Origin: Candidatus Gastranaerophilales bacterium
GTDB lineage: Bacteria > Cyanobacteriota > Vampirovibrionia > Gastranaerophilales > Gastranaerophilaceae
Reading direction: 5' to 3'
DNA length: 64,000 bases
NCBI GenBank assembly: GCA_944325885.1
Contig: CALVBT010000009.1
Span: 1 to 64,000, forward strand
Shown here piece by piece: positions 9,686-18,237 of the stretch; the stretch's first letter is position 1; every line of letters begins with the position of its first letter. The notes beneath the pieces are model-generated. The model saw only the letters and a program-made list of their open reading frames with translations. It had not been told where the DNA came from and ran no database searches. The position numbers were made by a program, and so were the translations under genes.

Positions 9686-10435
9686 TTATTTTATTAATTT
9701 TAGTACAGCACTGTGTCTGGCTGTTTTTCCGTTTTCTCTCCTGTATGAAAAGAATACATCAACCGAATCATAAGTACAATATTCGCACTTGTCAATTGTC
9801 TTTAAACCTAGTTCTTCAAGCTGATGTTGATTTACTGTTTTCAAATCAAGATTATATTTGCCTGTAGTATTGTCCGCCAGAAAATAGTCTGTATATTTCT
9901 TCTCAAGCGTTGCTGATACTTTGTTAAACACATCTTTGTCTACCTGATAATTTTTCATAGAAATAGCAGGGCCTATCACTGCAGTAATGTTTTCCGGTTT
10001 TGAAGCGTAATTTTGAATCATAAATTCTGCCGTCTTTTTTGCTATCGACGCTGCTGTTCCACGCCAGCCTGCATGTGCAATGGCACCTATGTTGTTGATT
10101 GTGTCATAAAGTACAACAGGTGTGCAGTCAGCAAAGTTCAACAGTATAGCAATATCTTTGTCCTCTAAAATCAGCGCATCTGTTTGAGGATATAAACTGC
10201 CCTTGTGTGCTACAGCAATATTTGCAGAATGAGTTTGTTCTGGTACGATTATGCAATCGGGTGTTATTCCAAGGTAATTTGCTATATCATTAATGTTCTC
10301 ATTGCACAGCTTTTGTAATTGTGATTGCTCTTTTGGTGTTACAACGCTTTCTCTGGTGGTGAAAAAGTGCTGCGCACCTTTGAGTATATCTGATTTAAGA
10401 ACTTTTTTGTTGTTGATTAATTCAAATTTAAACAT
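9686..10435 (-). CDS. pgeF: peptidoglycan editing factor / polyphenol oxidase family (YfiH/PgeF)
   Basis: 249 aa, normal length for the YfiH (multicopper polyphenol oxidase-like, DUF152) family. Conserved metal/active-site segments are visible: ALILEDKDIAILLNFADCTPV (Cys) and AIAHAGWRGT (His), plus the C-terminal FFSYRRENGKTAR. In E. coli PgeF removes wrongly incorporated amino acids from peptidoglycan precursors; other members act as purine nucleoside phosphorylases. It starts 2 bases after the upp stop, so the two are probably co-transcribed, which fits a nucleoside/base salvage role as well as cell-wall editing. Confidence 0.88.
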   Translation of the reverse strand: MFKFELINNKKVLKSDILKGAQHFFTTRESVVTPKEQSQLQKLCNENINDIANYLGITPDCIIVPEQTHSANIAVAHKGSLYPQTDALILEDKDIAILLNFADCTPVVLYDTINNIGAIAHAGWRGTAASIAKKTAEFMIQNYASKPENITAVIGPAISMKNYQVDKDVFNKVSATLEKKYTDYFLADNTTGKYNLDLKTVNQHQLEELGLKTIDKCEYCTYDSVDVFFSYRRENGKTARHSAVLKLIK

Positions 10436-10437
10436 GA

Positions 10438-11106
10438 CTATTTCTCAAATGTATTAAAGAGCCTATCACCTGCATCACCCAGACCCGGTATTATGTAGCC
10501 TCTGTTGTTTAAGCCTTCATCAATTTTTGCAGTAATAATTTTTAAGTTAGGAAAATCTTTTGTCAGCAGTTCAAGGCCCTGAGGACAGCTTAATATAGAA
10601 ACGAACGTCATGTTTTCAATTAAAATACCTTTTTTTAAAAACAGAGAAACAGCTGCATGGCCGGAGTTTCCTGTTGCAATCATCGGGTCAAGAATAAATA
10701 CCTTAATATTTTCAGGATGCTCGTATCTGACAGGTGTTTTGTCATAGTACCAGACAGGCTCCAGCGTTGTTTCATCTCTGTACATTCCGACATGCTGTAT
10801 GCTTGCATCAGGTACAATTTCACTGGCAACGTCTGATATTGCCAAACCCGCACGCAATATTGGTGCAAATATGATTTTGTATTCATCACTGATTTTTTGT
10901 ACTTTGCACTCTGTAATAGGAGTTTGCACCGTGTACTCTTTTGTTGGCAGAGTCTTTGTTGCTTCAAGCACAAGTATAGTAGCCAGACGTTTTAGCGAGT
11001 TTTTAAACCCGTCAGAATTTATATCTTTATCTCTTATTATCCCCAGATTGTGGTCGCATAGGGGATGATTTACTACAATAACGTTATTTGTCATGACGGT
11101 TTTCAT
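10438..11106 (-). CDS. upp: uracil phosphoribosyltransferase
   Basis: 222 aa. Converts uracil and PRPP to UMP in pyrimidine salvage. It shows the family motifs PILRAGL, VGMYRDETTLEP and the PRPP loop DPMIATGNSG, ending with GLGDAGDRLF. The ATG lies 8 bases after GGAGAAG within the end of the upstream MCE gene, which it overlaps by 23 bases. A later ATG (codon 5) is possible but less well spaced. pgeF follows 2 bases downstream. Confidence 0.97.
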   Translation of the reverse strand: MKTVMTNNVIVVNHPLCDHNLGIIRDKDINSDGFKNSLKRLATILVLEATKTLPTKEYTVQTPITECKVQKISDEYKIIFAPILRAGLAISDVASEIVPDASIQHVGMYRDETTLEPVWYYDKTPVRYEHPENIKVFILDPMIATGNSGHAAVSLFLKKGILIENMTFVSILSCPQGLELLTKDFPNLKIITAKIDEGLNNRGYIIPGLGDAGDRLFNTFEK

Positions 11107-11695
11107 TGCTTCTCCATTTGTTTATAATTGTGTTTTCGCTGCTTTCAACTTTATCCAGCGTATGTCTGGCTTCATGCAGCATAACAGGGTTTCTTATAAA
11201 ATCTTTTAGCAGACGTGTTGTTCTGTCATCAAACATTTCCATAAAACTGGTCGTCATTGTTAATATGTTTTGTGCAATTTGTGTTTGGTATACATAAAAT
11301 TCCTGCAGCCTTCTCGGTTCTACAGTTGTTATGTAGTTTTTTACTTTTGTATTTTTATCAGGAACGGAAAGCTCAAGGGATTTTGACCCGCCCATGCCTG
11401 TAAATGCTATTGTTGCAATAATATTGTCAGGCATTACGAGTTCATTATCAGTGATAATAAAGGTAATAAAAACATCATCATTGACTATCGCAATGTCAGA
11501 AACATATCCGACTTGGTATCCTTGAATTTTTACCGGAGAACCTTTAATCAGCCCGTCAACATCCTTAAAAAAGACATAGTAGGTGTGTTTTTCACGCACA
11601 TTTTTGTTGTAAACATAAAGACTTACAAAAAGCGTTGAAAATATAATCAAACCCCATATTATAAATTCTATAATCCATAGTAGTCTTTTATTCAT
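11084..11695 (-). CDS. MlaD-type MCE-domain protein
   Basis: 203 aa. One N-terminal membrane anchor (residues 8-28, IIEFIIWGLIIFSTLFVSLYV) and one MCE domain (about 38-115) with the conserved segment VDGLIKGSPVKIQGYQVGYV. MCE proteins form hexameric rings that carry lipids between inner and outer membranes, working with an ABC transporter (MlaEF). No permease or ATPase gene is adjacent, so partners must be elsewhere. Supports a diderm envelope. Followed by upp with overlap, an unusual neighbour. Confidence 0.85.
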   Translation of the reverse strand: MNKRLLWIIEFIIWGLIIFSTLFVSLYVYNKNVREKHTYYVFFKDVDGLIKGSPVKIQGYQVGYVSDIAIVNDDVFITFIITDNELVMPDNIIATIAFTGMGGSKSLELSVPDKNTKVKNYITTVEPRRLQEFYVYQTQIAQNILTMTTSFMEMFDDRTTRLLKDFIRNPVMLHEARHTLDKVESSENTIINKWRSNENRHDK

Positions 11696-11737
11696 GTCTA
11701 CAATTATACTCTATTTGGCTGTTAAATAGAAATTTTT

Positions 11738-12577
11738 TTAAAAAAAGTTATTTATAAAATCTGCAAGTTCTAAATACCTGTTGTTTGCAAGCTCTTTGCA
11801 AAATACCAGATATGTGTATGGCGCAAGTTCCGTAACTTTGTTTGTGTCAGCAAAAAGTGCCTCAACAAATCTGGCAAACAGCTCTGACGGCCTTTTGTAG
11901 TACGAATTCAGCTTTGTTAACCTTGAACTAATCCTTTTCAAATTTCTCTGTGCTGATTTTAGTCTTATGTAATCCCTGACAAGAGTGCTGAGTTGCGGAA
12001 AATCAGAATCAATAGTTTCTATGCTGTAGTTGTTTGTTTTGCCGAGAAACATAGCTTTTACGCACACTCTGTCGTATTTTAGAAGATATTTTGCATCAGT
12101 TTTTTTTATGATTCTATCAAATTTTGGATACGGGTATGAACGCTTAAAATCAGGCTCTATAGCTTTAATTTGTTTGTCCAGCTCTTTTATTTTTAAAAGA
12201 ACTGCTTCTTTTTTTTGCAAGAGAGTTTTATACCCTTTATTTGTATCAAAATACCTTGTTACCTCAAAGAGTTCCTCTGCTATTTTTTCTGTATCAGCGT
12301 TAGGAAAAAGAGTTTCGAGGCGTCCGTGAGTTCTTCCTATGTCTGAGTCGAGTTTTGAATGTATGTAATGGGTGAATTCGTGGATAAGAACTTCTATTTT
12401 TCTTTTATTTGTTATATCAGTCGAAATGTCTATTCTGTTTTTTAAGAAAAAACCCTGATGTCCTCTTGCTTTGGTGTTTGTATTCACAACCAGCCCGAGA
12501 GAACGCACAAAATTCACCATCAAACGAAATGTTTTGCGGTATTCAATTTCATCCTTATCTATTGTGTTATTTATCAT
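11738..12577 (-). CDS. putative zinc metallopeptidase-like protein (HExxH)
   Basis: 279 aa. An HEFTHYIH motif near residue 67 matches the zincin HExxH, and a distal PSELFARFVEALF segment (about 232-244) supplies a candidate third ligand Glu in the gluzincin arrangement. Between them lies a long charged helical region with coiled-coil character. No signal peptide, so probably cytoplasmic. The ATG overlaps the cutA stop (ATGA), so the two are coupled. The substrate is unknown, and the enzyme assignment rests on the motif alone. Confidence 0.7.
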   Translation of the reverse strand: MINNTIDKDEIEYRKTFRLMVNFVRSLGLVVNTNTKARGHQGFFLKNRIDISTDITNKRKIEVLIHEFTHYIHSKLDSDIGRTHGRLETLFPNADTEKIAEELFEVTRYFDTNKGYKTLLQKKEAVLLKIKELDKQIKAIEPDFKRSYPYPKFDRIIKKTDAKYLLKYDRVCVKAMFLGKTNNYSIETIDSDFPQLSTLVRDYIRLKSAQRNLKRISSRLTKLNSYYKRPSELFARFVEALFADTNKVTELAPYTYLVFCKELANNRYLELADFINNFF

Positions 12578-12888
12578 GAAGTTTTTTCAACAATCCAGTT
12601 TTGGTATTCTTCACTGCCTTTTATTATAGGAATTGCTATAATTTCAGGCAAAGTGTTTTCATGCAGTGATTTTATCTTATTTTCTATTTCTTCGAACTTG
12701 TCTTCCTGTGTTTTTATTATCAATAACAATTCGCTGTCAGTTTGAGTAATGTCTTCCCATTTATAAACAGAAGTAACTGACGGAACAATATTAACGCAAG
12801 CAGCCAGATTTTCTTCAACCAGTGTGGTCGCTATTAAATTTGCGCTAAATTCGTTTGGCACGGTACAGTATATGACACAATTTTTCAC
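12574..12888 (-). CDS. cutA: divalent-cation tolerance protein CutA
   Basis: 104 aa, the normal CutA length. Characteristic segments: YCTVPNE, ATTLVEENLAACVNIVPSVTSVYKWE, LLLIIKTQEDKFEEIENKIKSLH and ALPEIIAIPI-like TLPEIIAIPIIKGSEEYQNWI. CutA forms trimers; it was linked to copper tolerance in E. coli, though its role is unsettled. The start is GTG with GAGGAG 6 bases upstream. Coupled by ATGA to the metallopeptidase-like gene. Confidence 0.96.
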   Translation of the reverse strand: MKNCVIYCTVPNEFSANLIATTLVEENLAACVNIVPSVTSVYKWEDITQTDSELLLIIKTQEDKFEEIENKIKSLHENTLPEIIAIPIIKGSEEYQNWIVEKTS

Positions 12889-12919
12889 AGTGAACTCCTC
12901 ATTATTGTATGATTATATT

Positions 12920-14326
12920 CTACAACATTTTTTCAGGATTCAAAATATAATTCGGATCAAATACTCTTTTTATCTGAACCATTAGCTTTAGCGTAGTTTT
13001 ATCCAGTGCTATGGGCAAAAAGTTTGCCTTCTGGCAGCCAATACCGTGTTCACCTGATAATGTGCCGCCTAGTGACACAGCCAGCCTGAAAAGTTCTGCT
13101 TTTGCTTTTTCAAAATTTTCTTTTTGTTTTTTATCCCGAAGATCCAGTGCAAAATTCGGGTGAATATTTCCGTCGCCAATATGCCCCATAACCATTGTGA
13201 TTATGTTGTATTTTTTGCTTATTTCTATAATTCCGTGAGAGAGTTCTGCTATCTTTGAACGTGGCACCACAACATCCTCTGTTATTACATTTGGTGCAAG
13301 CTGCGCACACGCTGCAAAAGCGGAACGTCTTGCCGTCCAGATTTGTTGTATATGAGTTTCGTCAGCAGCACATTCAATATAGTCTGCATTGTTTTCTTTA
13401 CACAGCTGCAAGATTTTTTGTTGTTGATGTGCTACAGATGCACTGTCACCGTCAATTTCTATTAATAAAGCAGCAGCTTTGTCGCAATGTAGGCCTGATG
13501 GATAGAAATGCTCTATTGTCTGAACTGTTTTCTGGTCAATTAAATCCACAACAGCCGGTGTTAAATGGTTGTTGATTATCGAACTTACACAGTTTACAGC
13601 TTCTTCTATTGTGTCAAAATAAGCCAGCAGCACATTCGTTGTTTCCGGTGCCGGTATCAATCTCAATGTCGCTTCTGTTATAACAGCCAGTGTCCCTTCA
13701 GAACCAACAATAAGCTGTGTAATATTTAGCCCTGTTACATTTTTTACAGTGGATGCGCCTGTCCTTATTATGCTTCCGTCAGCCAGAACTACTTCCAAAT
13801 CAAGTACATAGTCTTTAAATGTGCCGTACTTAAAAGCTCTCGGCCCGCCTGACGAAAGTGCAATGCCTCCTCCTACTGTAGAAACTGCAAGATTTGACGG
13901 GTCTGGAGGAAAAAACAGTCCGATTTCTTTTGCTTTTTTTTGTAAATCAGCAACAACTACCCCCGGCTGCACTCTGCAGGTCAAATCCTGATTGTTTATT
14001 TCTATGATTTTGTTCATTTTTGAAAAATGCAGAATTATACCGCCTTTTACAGGTGCGCATCCGCCGGCATGGTTTGTACCTGCGCCCCTTTCTATAACCG
14101 GAATGCGGTATTTGTTGGCAAGTTTTAGTATTTCGCTGACCTGCAGTGTATTTTCTGGGAAAACCACAATTGTAGGCTTTTCTTTAGAAAAAGGTATATG
14201 AGCGCAGTCAAAGGCATACAAATACACGCCTTCTATGTCGCTTATTATATTATCTCTGCCTACGATTTTTTCCAGTTTATCAATGATATTTTCGTCAAAT
14301 TTTGCAACTTTTTCTTTTGTGAGCAT
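12920..14326 (-). CDS. FAD-linked oxidase, GlcD / lactate dehydrogenase LctD type
   Basis: 468 aa. N-terminal PCMH/FAD_binding_4 domain (KPTIVVFPEN, PVIERGAGTNHAGGCAP, GGIALSSGGPRAFKYG) and a C-terminal FAD-oxidase domain ending with MGHIGDGNIHPNF, GEHGIGCQK and IKRVFDPNYILNPEKM. It oxidises a 2-hydroxyacid such as glycolate or D-lactate. A longer reading from GTG at 14341 is possible, but AAAGAGG sits inside that extension 5 bases before ATG 14326, which I take as the start. Members 460-470 aa long pair with EtfAB in bifurcating lactate dehydrogenase. EtfAB is encoded 15 kb away; the link is inference. Confidence 0.9.
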   Translation of the reverse strand: MLTKEKVAKFDENIIDKLEKIVGRDNIISDIEGVYLYAFDCAHIPFSKEKPTIVVFPENTLQVSEILKLANKYRIPVIERGAGTNHAGGCAPVKGGIILHFSKMNKIIEINNQDLTCRVQPGVVVADLQKKAKEIGLFFPPDPSNLAVSTVGGGIALSSGGPRAFKYGTFKDYVLDLEVVLADGSIIRTGASTVKNVTGLNITQLIVGSEGTLAVITEATLRLIPAPETTNVLLAYFDTIEEAVNCVSSIINNHLTPAVVDLIDQKTVQTIEHFYPSGLHCDKAAALLIEIDGDSASVAHQQQKILQLCKENNADYIECAADETHIQQIWTARRSAFAACAQLAPNVITEDVVVPRSKIAELSHGIIEISKKYNIITMVMGHIGDGNIHPNFALDLRDKKQKENFEKAKAELFRLAVSLGGTLSGEHGIGCQKANFLPIALDKTTLKLMVQIKRVFDPNYILNPEKML

Positions 14327-14515
14327 AAAAACCTCTTTCACAAAAATTATAGAACAGAAAATTCAAAAAATCAGAGATCTGAATATTTATTTTACATTAT
14401 GATTTTAATCGTTAGTTTAATAATTATTTTGCTTTTCCTACTATGTATTAAATATTTTAAAACTCAAACGCATAATCATCACATAACACACTTATCGGTT
14501 GAGAGAGGAGTTTTT

Positions 14516-15229
14516 ATGCGCAAATTTATAGTTACTATGCTGGTATTTACAGGAATGTTCTGTTCTGCACAAGACAAAGGTTTTTGCGGTATACTTGACG
14601 CTGCTAGATATGATGAGGACGCCACTATTTCTGAAATATATGAAAAGATGTCACCCGCAATCGTTCTTATAGAAGCTGATGTGAAAGACGGACTTTCCAG
14701 CGGTACGGGGTGTATTATTGACTCAAAAGGCCTTATTTTAACAAGTTCTCACGTTATATCAGGTGCGCCTGCTATTCAGGTTACAATTTCAACAGGAGAG
14801 GTCTTTAAAGGCGAAGTCGTTTCTGTAATGGGCAAGGACAATGATTTGGCGTTGATTAAAATAAAAGCAAATAAAGAACTCCCTGTAATAGCTCTGGGCG
14901 ACTCTGAAAAGGTTAAAGTAGGTCAAAAAGTATTGGCAATAGGCAATCCGTTCGGCTTTAACGGAACTTTGACTACAGGTATTGTGTCTAGGATTGATTA
15001 TTCAAAAAATAAAATACAGACTGATGCTGCTATAAACCCCGGTAACTCCGGCGGCCCTATAATCAATATCCACGGCGAAGTCATTGGCATAAGCCAGTCA
15101 ATTTACAATCCTGATAACAACATATCAAATATCGGCATAGGATTTGCTGTGCCGATAAATGAAGCTAAAAATTTTATAAAATTGTCTATGTCTAACAATT
15201 CAAAGTTAAGTAAAACTACTACAAATTAG
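14516..15229 (+). CDS. HtrA/Deg-type secreted serine protease without PDZ domain
   Basis: 237 aa. Signal peptide MRKFIVTMLVFTGMFCSA, then a trypsin-like S1C domain with all three catalytic residues: His79 (LTSSHVISG), Asp110 (KDNDLALIK), Ser178 (NPGNSGGPI). It ends about 50 residues after the serine, where DegP/DegS family members normally continue into PDZ domains. It probably degrades damaged envelope proteins in the periplasm. The reading frame is open upstream to 14198, but GAGAGAGGAG 5 bases before ATG 14516 and the signal peptide fix the start. Stops of this and the next gene overlap. Confidence 0.9.
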   Translation: MRKFIVTMLVFTGMFCSAQDKGFCGILDAARYDEDATISEIYEKMSPAIVLIEADVKDGLSSGTGCIIDSKGLILTSSHVISGAPAIQVTISTGEVFKGEVVSVMGKDNDLALIKIKANKELPVIALGDSEKVKVGQKVLAIGNPFGFNGTLTTGIVSRIDYSKNKIQTDAAINPGNSGGPIINIHGEVIGISQSIYNPDNNISNIGIGFAVPINEAKNFIKLSMSNNSKLSKTTTN

Positions 15230-15549
15230 TATTTAAATGAACGCTCGATATTCTTTTGCAGCAGCTGATCGCAGGAATCAAATTCAGTATCAATCATTTT
15301 CAATTTATCTTTGTACTCCTGCAGCTGCATATCGAGTTTCTTTTCCATTATATTTAAACGCTCTTTACGGGCCTCCAGTTTTTTGACCATCGGATCATCA
15401 GCGTCAAGATCTGTACCGACGTTAATCAAATCTGTGCAGGTCTTTGCCAGATTCATCTTTGCTTCGGTAATCAGCTGTATTTTATACTCCAGATCCAGCC
15501 TGTAAGCATTTAAATACATTAATCTCAATTGTGACGTTGCCATTCCCAT
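15226..15549 (-). CDS. short paired-helix family protein (MGMA-SQ paralogue)
   Basis: 107 aa. It begins MGMATSQLRLMYLNAYRLDLEY, clearly related to the starts of the 17075 and 18305 proteins, and ends in a coiled coil finishing LLQKNIERSF, matching their KVIDKNI...FKTF tails. It lacks their ~200-residue central domain. The DADDPMVKKLEAR segment matches NDPRVKQLQAM in the 44248 protein. Predicted to be almost wholly helical; no signal peptide. Function unknown; last gene of a minus-strand cluster of related proteins. Confidence 0.8.
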   Translation of the reverse strand: MGMATSQLRLMYLNAYRLDLEYKIQLITEAKMNLAKTCTDLINVGTDLDADDPMVKKLEARKERLNIMEKKLDMQLQEYKDKLKMIDTEFDSCDQLLQKNIERSFKY

Positions 15550-15573
15550 AATGGACCTACCCCTATCTAGTTG

Positions 15574-15846
15574 TTATCTTTGCAGATTGAGTTTGTTTCC
15601 TCTGAGGAAAACGTGTTCGTTATTTTCGGCAATCAGCTGCTCCATTTGGTTCAGTTTGTACAATTGATAATTAACTCTGTATTTGGCCATTTTCAGTTTT
15701 CTGTTCATAGTCAAATAGTCTTTTATCATTGTCACAATCTGGTTTGCAAAAATTTGCAGCGGATTGTGTCTTCTAAAATAAGACATCAAGTATCCAAAGA
15801 AGTTCACTATTTTCTGCAAGTTTGTCATTAATACTTCTTGAAACAA
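15574..15846 (-). CDS. small hypothetical helical protein
   Basis: About 90 aa, family not recognised. Helical and basic, with an amphipathic N-terminal stretch (LQKIVNFFGYLMSYF) and a Lys/Asn/Gln-rich second half. The open frame extends to a GTG at 15864, but AAGGAG lies inside that extension exactly 6 bases before TTG 15846, so TTG is the likelier start; ATG 15828 is a third option. It sits between related helical genes on the same strand, 24 bases from the next. Confidence 0.6.
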   Translation of the reverse strand: MFQEVLMTNLQKIVNFFGYLMSYFRRHNPLQIFANQIVTMIKDYLTMNRKLKMAKYRVNYQLYKLNQMEQLIAENNEHVFLRGNKLNLQR

Positions 15847-15935
15847 TGTTGACTCCTTGTCCACTTGGACCTACATAACTATAAAAACAGAACGCCTGAC
15901 TTTATTGCCTTATATTGAGATTATTTTAATATTTC

Positions 15936-16157
15936 TTAATATATGAAATTTATATTGCTGTCAGTAGCTGCTTTTAAAAAGGCTAAGCAGTTTTTGTGTT
16001 CTGTAGTATTTATCGGCATTTTTTCATTGTTCTTGAATATATTAGGGTGATAAATAAAAGAATTGTAATAAAAAGTTACAATCTTTTTTAATACGGAGAA
16101 AACAATAAATCTGTCAAATAATGCATTGTTAAGGGTTCTTATATAAGTTCTGTCCAT
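15936..16157 (-). CDS. small hypothetical protein
   Basis: 73 aa, no family recognised. Aromatic-rich (FIVFSVLKKIVTFYYNSFIYHP) with no obvious signal peptide or membrane helix. Support is the AAGAGG 4 bases before the ATG and the position on the same strand within a run of lineage-specific genes. Could be spurious. Confidence 0.4.
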   Translation of the reverse strand: MDRTYIRTLNNALFDRFIVFSVLKKIVTFYYNSFIYHPNIFKNNEKMPINTTEHKNCLAFLKAATDSNINFIY

Positions 16158-16210
16158 TTAACCTCTTATTTTTAGCTTCCACACTTTATTAATAGCAAAT
16201 TAAAAATAAA

Positions 16211-17038
16211 CTACATATTCTGAACCTGTTTGCTGTCACTTTCAATAGAGTCTTTGAGCATTTTCTTAACAATATCGCCCTGAGTATCGAGCATTTTTAC
16301 AACAGTTTCAATGTTTCTTACTTTATTTGAAAGGATTGTATCAGCGTTAGACAAAATGCTGCCTGAAATATTTTGATAAGCTGCAAGACCTGCAGAAGAA
16401 GTACCCTGCAACAAGTTACCAAGTACTGTTGCACCAAGGCCAAATCCACCCATATAAGGTGCCATAGCCTGAACAACACCGGCAAAACCGGAAATTACAC
16501 CTGCCGTTGGTAATACCCAGCTTGTACCCGGAACACCAAAGCCTGAAGCAATACCTGCACCGTAAGCAGCTGCATTAAGACCGACTGAACCGCCAATGCT
16601 GCTTGCTGAATATAAGCTGGATGCACCGCCTGTGACTGTTCCGCCTTCATAACTGGTGTCCATACCGAAGCCCCATGCAACAGGTGCTGCACCGCTTGGA
16701 AATCCGGGATAATTACCCAAATCAGTAATACCAAAAGCAGCACTGCCGCTATCTAGTATTGCGTTGCCGCCGCTGATTGGCGACCAGTATGATGTACCCG
16801 GTATGTTCATTGATGTGTTTCCTCCAAGAACCGGCATAAACGCACTGGGTGAAATTAATCGTGCAATCTGCCATAAAAAGCTTCCGGCAGTACCAAAGCC
16901 TGCACCGTCAAGAGCAGAACCGCTTACGGTCAAATCTCTTAACCTGTCGTAAGTTTCGAAAAGCTGTGCTTTTGCATCGGAGCTTGCTTTACCGAATTTG
17001 TTTGCTATTACCAGATATCCATCATTTTTATAAGACAT
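16211..17038 (-). CDS. Gly/Ala/Ser-rich hypothetical protein, possibly exported
   Basis: 275 aa. The N-terminal 35 residues are helical and charged (FGKASSDAKAQLFETYDRLRDL). Residues 38-225 are strikingly rich in Gly, Ala and Ser with long weakly hydrophobic runs (GGSVGLNAAAYGAGIASGFG, MAPYMGGFGLGATVLGNLL). The last 50 are helical again (ILSNKVRNIETVVKML, KKMLKDSIESD). This helix / variable middle / helix plan resembles the neighbouring paired-helix proteins and type III translocators or needle-associated proteins in layout only. No signal peptide. CGAGGAT precedes the ATG. Function unknown. Confidence 0.75.
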   Translation of the reverse strand: MSYKNDGYLVIANKFGKASSDAKAQLFETYDRLRDLTVSGSALDGAGFGTAGSFLWQIARLISPSAFMPVLGGNTSMNIPGTSYWSPISGGNAILDSGSAAFGITDLGNYPGFPSGAAPVAWGFGMDTSYEGGTVTGGASSLYSASSIGGSVGLNAAAYGAGIASGFGVPGTSWVLPTAGVISGFAGVVQAMAPYMGGFGLGATVLGNLLQGTSSAGLAAYQNISGSILSNADTILSNKVRNIETVVKMLDTQGDIVKKMLKDSIESDSKQVQNM

Positions 17039-17074
17039 TTTATCCTCGCATATAAATAATTACCAATTAACCTG

Positions 17075-18061
17075 CTAGCTCTGGAAGGTTTTGAATACGT
17101 TATCAATATTTTTATCAATAACCTTTTTAACAGAATCAAGTTCTGTTTGAAGAGCTTCCTGCTCAGTATCGAGCTGTTTTAGTCTTAACTCAAGGGTTCT
17201 GTCTGTTTCTTGGAGTTCTTGAGTTTTTGCATTTATATCTGCAATTTCTTTGTCATAATTTGCTCTATCAATATTGTATTGATCCATTGCCTGATCATAA
17301 GCCTGTTCATCATAGCTCTGTCCGGCAGTCAATGTACGATTTTGAGTAACACCCTGGTCATCAGTCCAGCTCATCTGTGTATATGTGCCGGATGAAGTCT
17401 GAGACATTGTTACATTGTGCAATTGTTCGTTGACTTGTTCTGTAGTCTGGATTGCTGAATACAGAGTAACAGGCTGCCAATCATTAGTCGTATCCGGATT
17501 AAAGCCAGAAACAGTAGCGTTTATATAATAAGTCGCATTATTAGCAGTATTTGTATACATATAGTATGTGTCTGTAGCTTTGTTTTCATTGGTACCGGCA
17601 GCCTTGTTCATTTCGTTAACAAGAGCATCTGAAATATTGCCCTCAATTTGTTTGATAGTAGTAGATGTCCCGTCTTCAAAATGCAATTCATAGCTTCCGT
17701 CATCATTTACTGTTGTATAAACATTTTGATTTTTTGTTGCCTGATATTGCATTATATTCCTGTTATATGAGATATCAACAGTGTATGTTGGCGGATTTGA
17801 GCCTTCTTCTGGTGCAATATTTGATATAGTAACTTGCCCGTCGGTAGTTGCTGAAGAATCTGTGTATGTATAAGTGTCTGTATAGTACTCAGCCTGAGTC
17901 GGAGCTGTAGGTGCTTCCAAAGAAAGAAGTCTTCTAAATAATCCGGCACTTTCATTGGCCAGTGCTGTACGTTGTTGGTTGACCTGCTGTCCTTCATACT
18001 CAACATTCGTTTTTCTTGCTGTCAAGCCTAGATATCTGGCTTGTGATGCTGCCATACCCAT
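17075..18061 (-). CDS. MGMAASQ-family paired-helix protein with central variable domain
   Basis: 328 aa. The first 45 residues (MGMAASQARYLGLTARKTN, EYEGQQVNQ) and last 75 residues (heptad-rich, LKQLDTEQEALQTELDSVKKVIDKNI, FKTF) are nearly identical to the 18305 protein. Residues 55-240 differ and are Thr/Tyr/Asn-rich and strand-like. Helical ends flanking a variable middle is the plan of flagellins, hook and type III filament proteins; this is a structural analogy, not a homology claim. No Sec signal. GGAG lies upstream of the ATG. Second of a tandem pair. Confidence 0.85.
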   Translation of the reverse strand: MGMAASQARYLGLTARKTNVEYEGQQVNQQRTALANESAGLFRRLLSLEAPTAPTQAEYYTDTYTYTDSSATTDGQVTISNIAPEEGSNPPTYTVDISYNRNIMQYQATKNQNVYTTVNDDGSYELHFEDGTSTTIKQIEGNISDALVNEMNKAAGTNENKATDTYYMYTNTANNATYYINATVSGFNPDTTNDWQPVTLYSAIQTTEQVNEQLHNVTMSQTSSGTYTQMSWTDDQGVTQNRTLTAGQSYDEQAYDQAMDQYNIDRANYDKEIADINAKTQELQETDRTLELRLKQLDTEQEALQTELDSVKKVIDKNIDNVFKTFQS

Positions 18062-18157
18062 ATATTAAGTCTCCATTCTTGTTTCTTGCTAACCTATTAA
18101 AATTTAATTATCCTTTTTTAAAAGTCATATTTTTCGTGTTCATTGTTAAGATTTATT

Positions 18158-18175
18158 ACCCTTATTATAAAGGGT
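18158..18175 (-). promoter_or_regulatory. palindrome around a -10 box upstream of the 17075 gene
   Basis: ACCCTT-ATTATA-AAGGGT: on the minus strand the six-base centre reads TATAAT, a perfect -10, and 6-base inverted repeats flank it exactly. It lies about 100 bases upstream of the gene starting at 18061. Looks like a promoter-operator, but no -35 or regulator was identified. Confidence 0.4.
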
Positions 18176-18237
18176 TGCAGCTTCTTTTTTAAAGCCTCTT
18201 TTCTTAAAAATACTCTGTTTGGTGTACTCAGATTTTA

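Noticed and set aside
14327-14341. GTG start of the FAD oxidase
   Set aside because: Its five extra codons contain the ribosome site for ATG 14326. The same logic rejects GTG 28282 (response regulator), GTG 31581 (nadC), GTG 54980 (panB) and GTG 40412.
14198-14515. N-terminal extension of the HtrA-type protease
   Set aside because: Overlaps the divergent oxidase gene, has no family similarity, and a strong ribosome site plus signal peptide fix the start at 14516.
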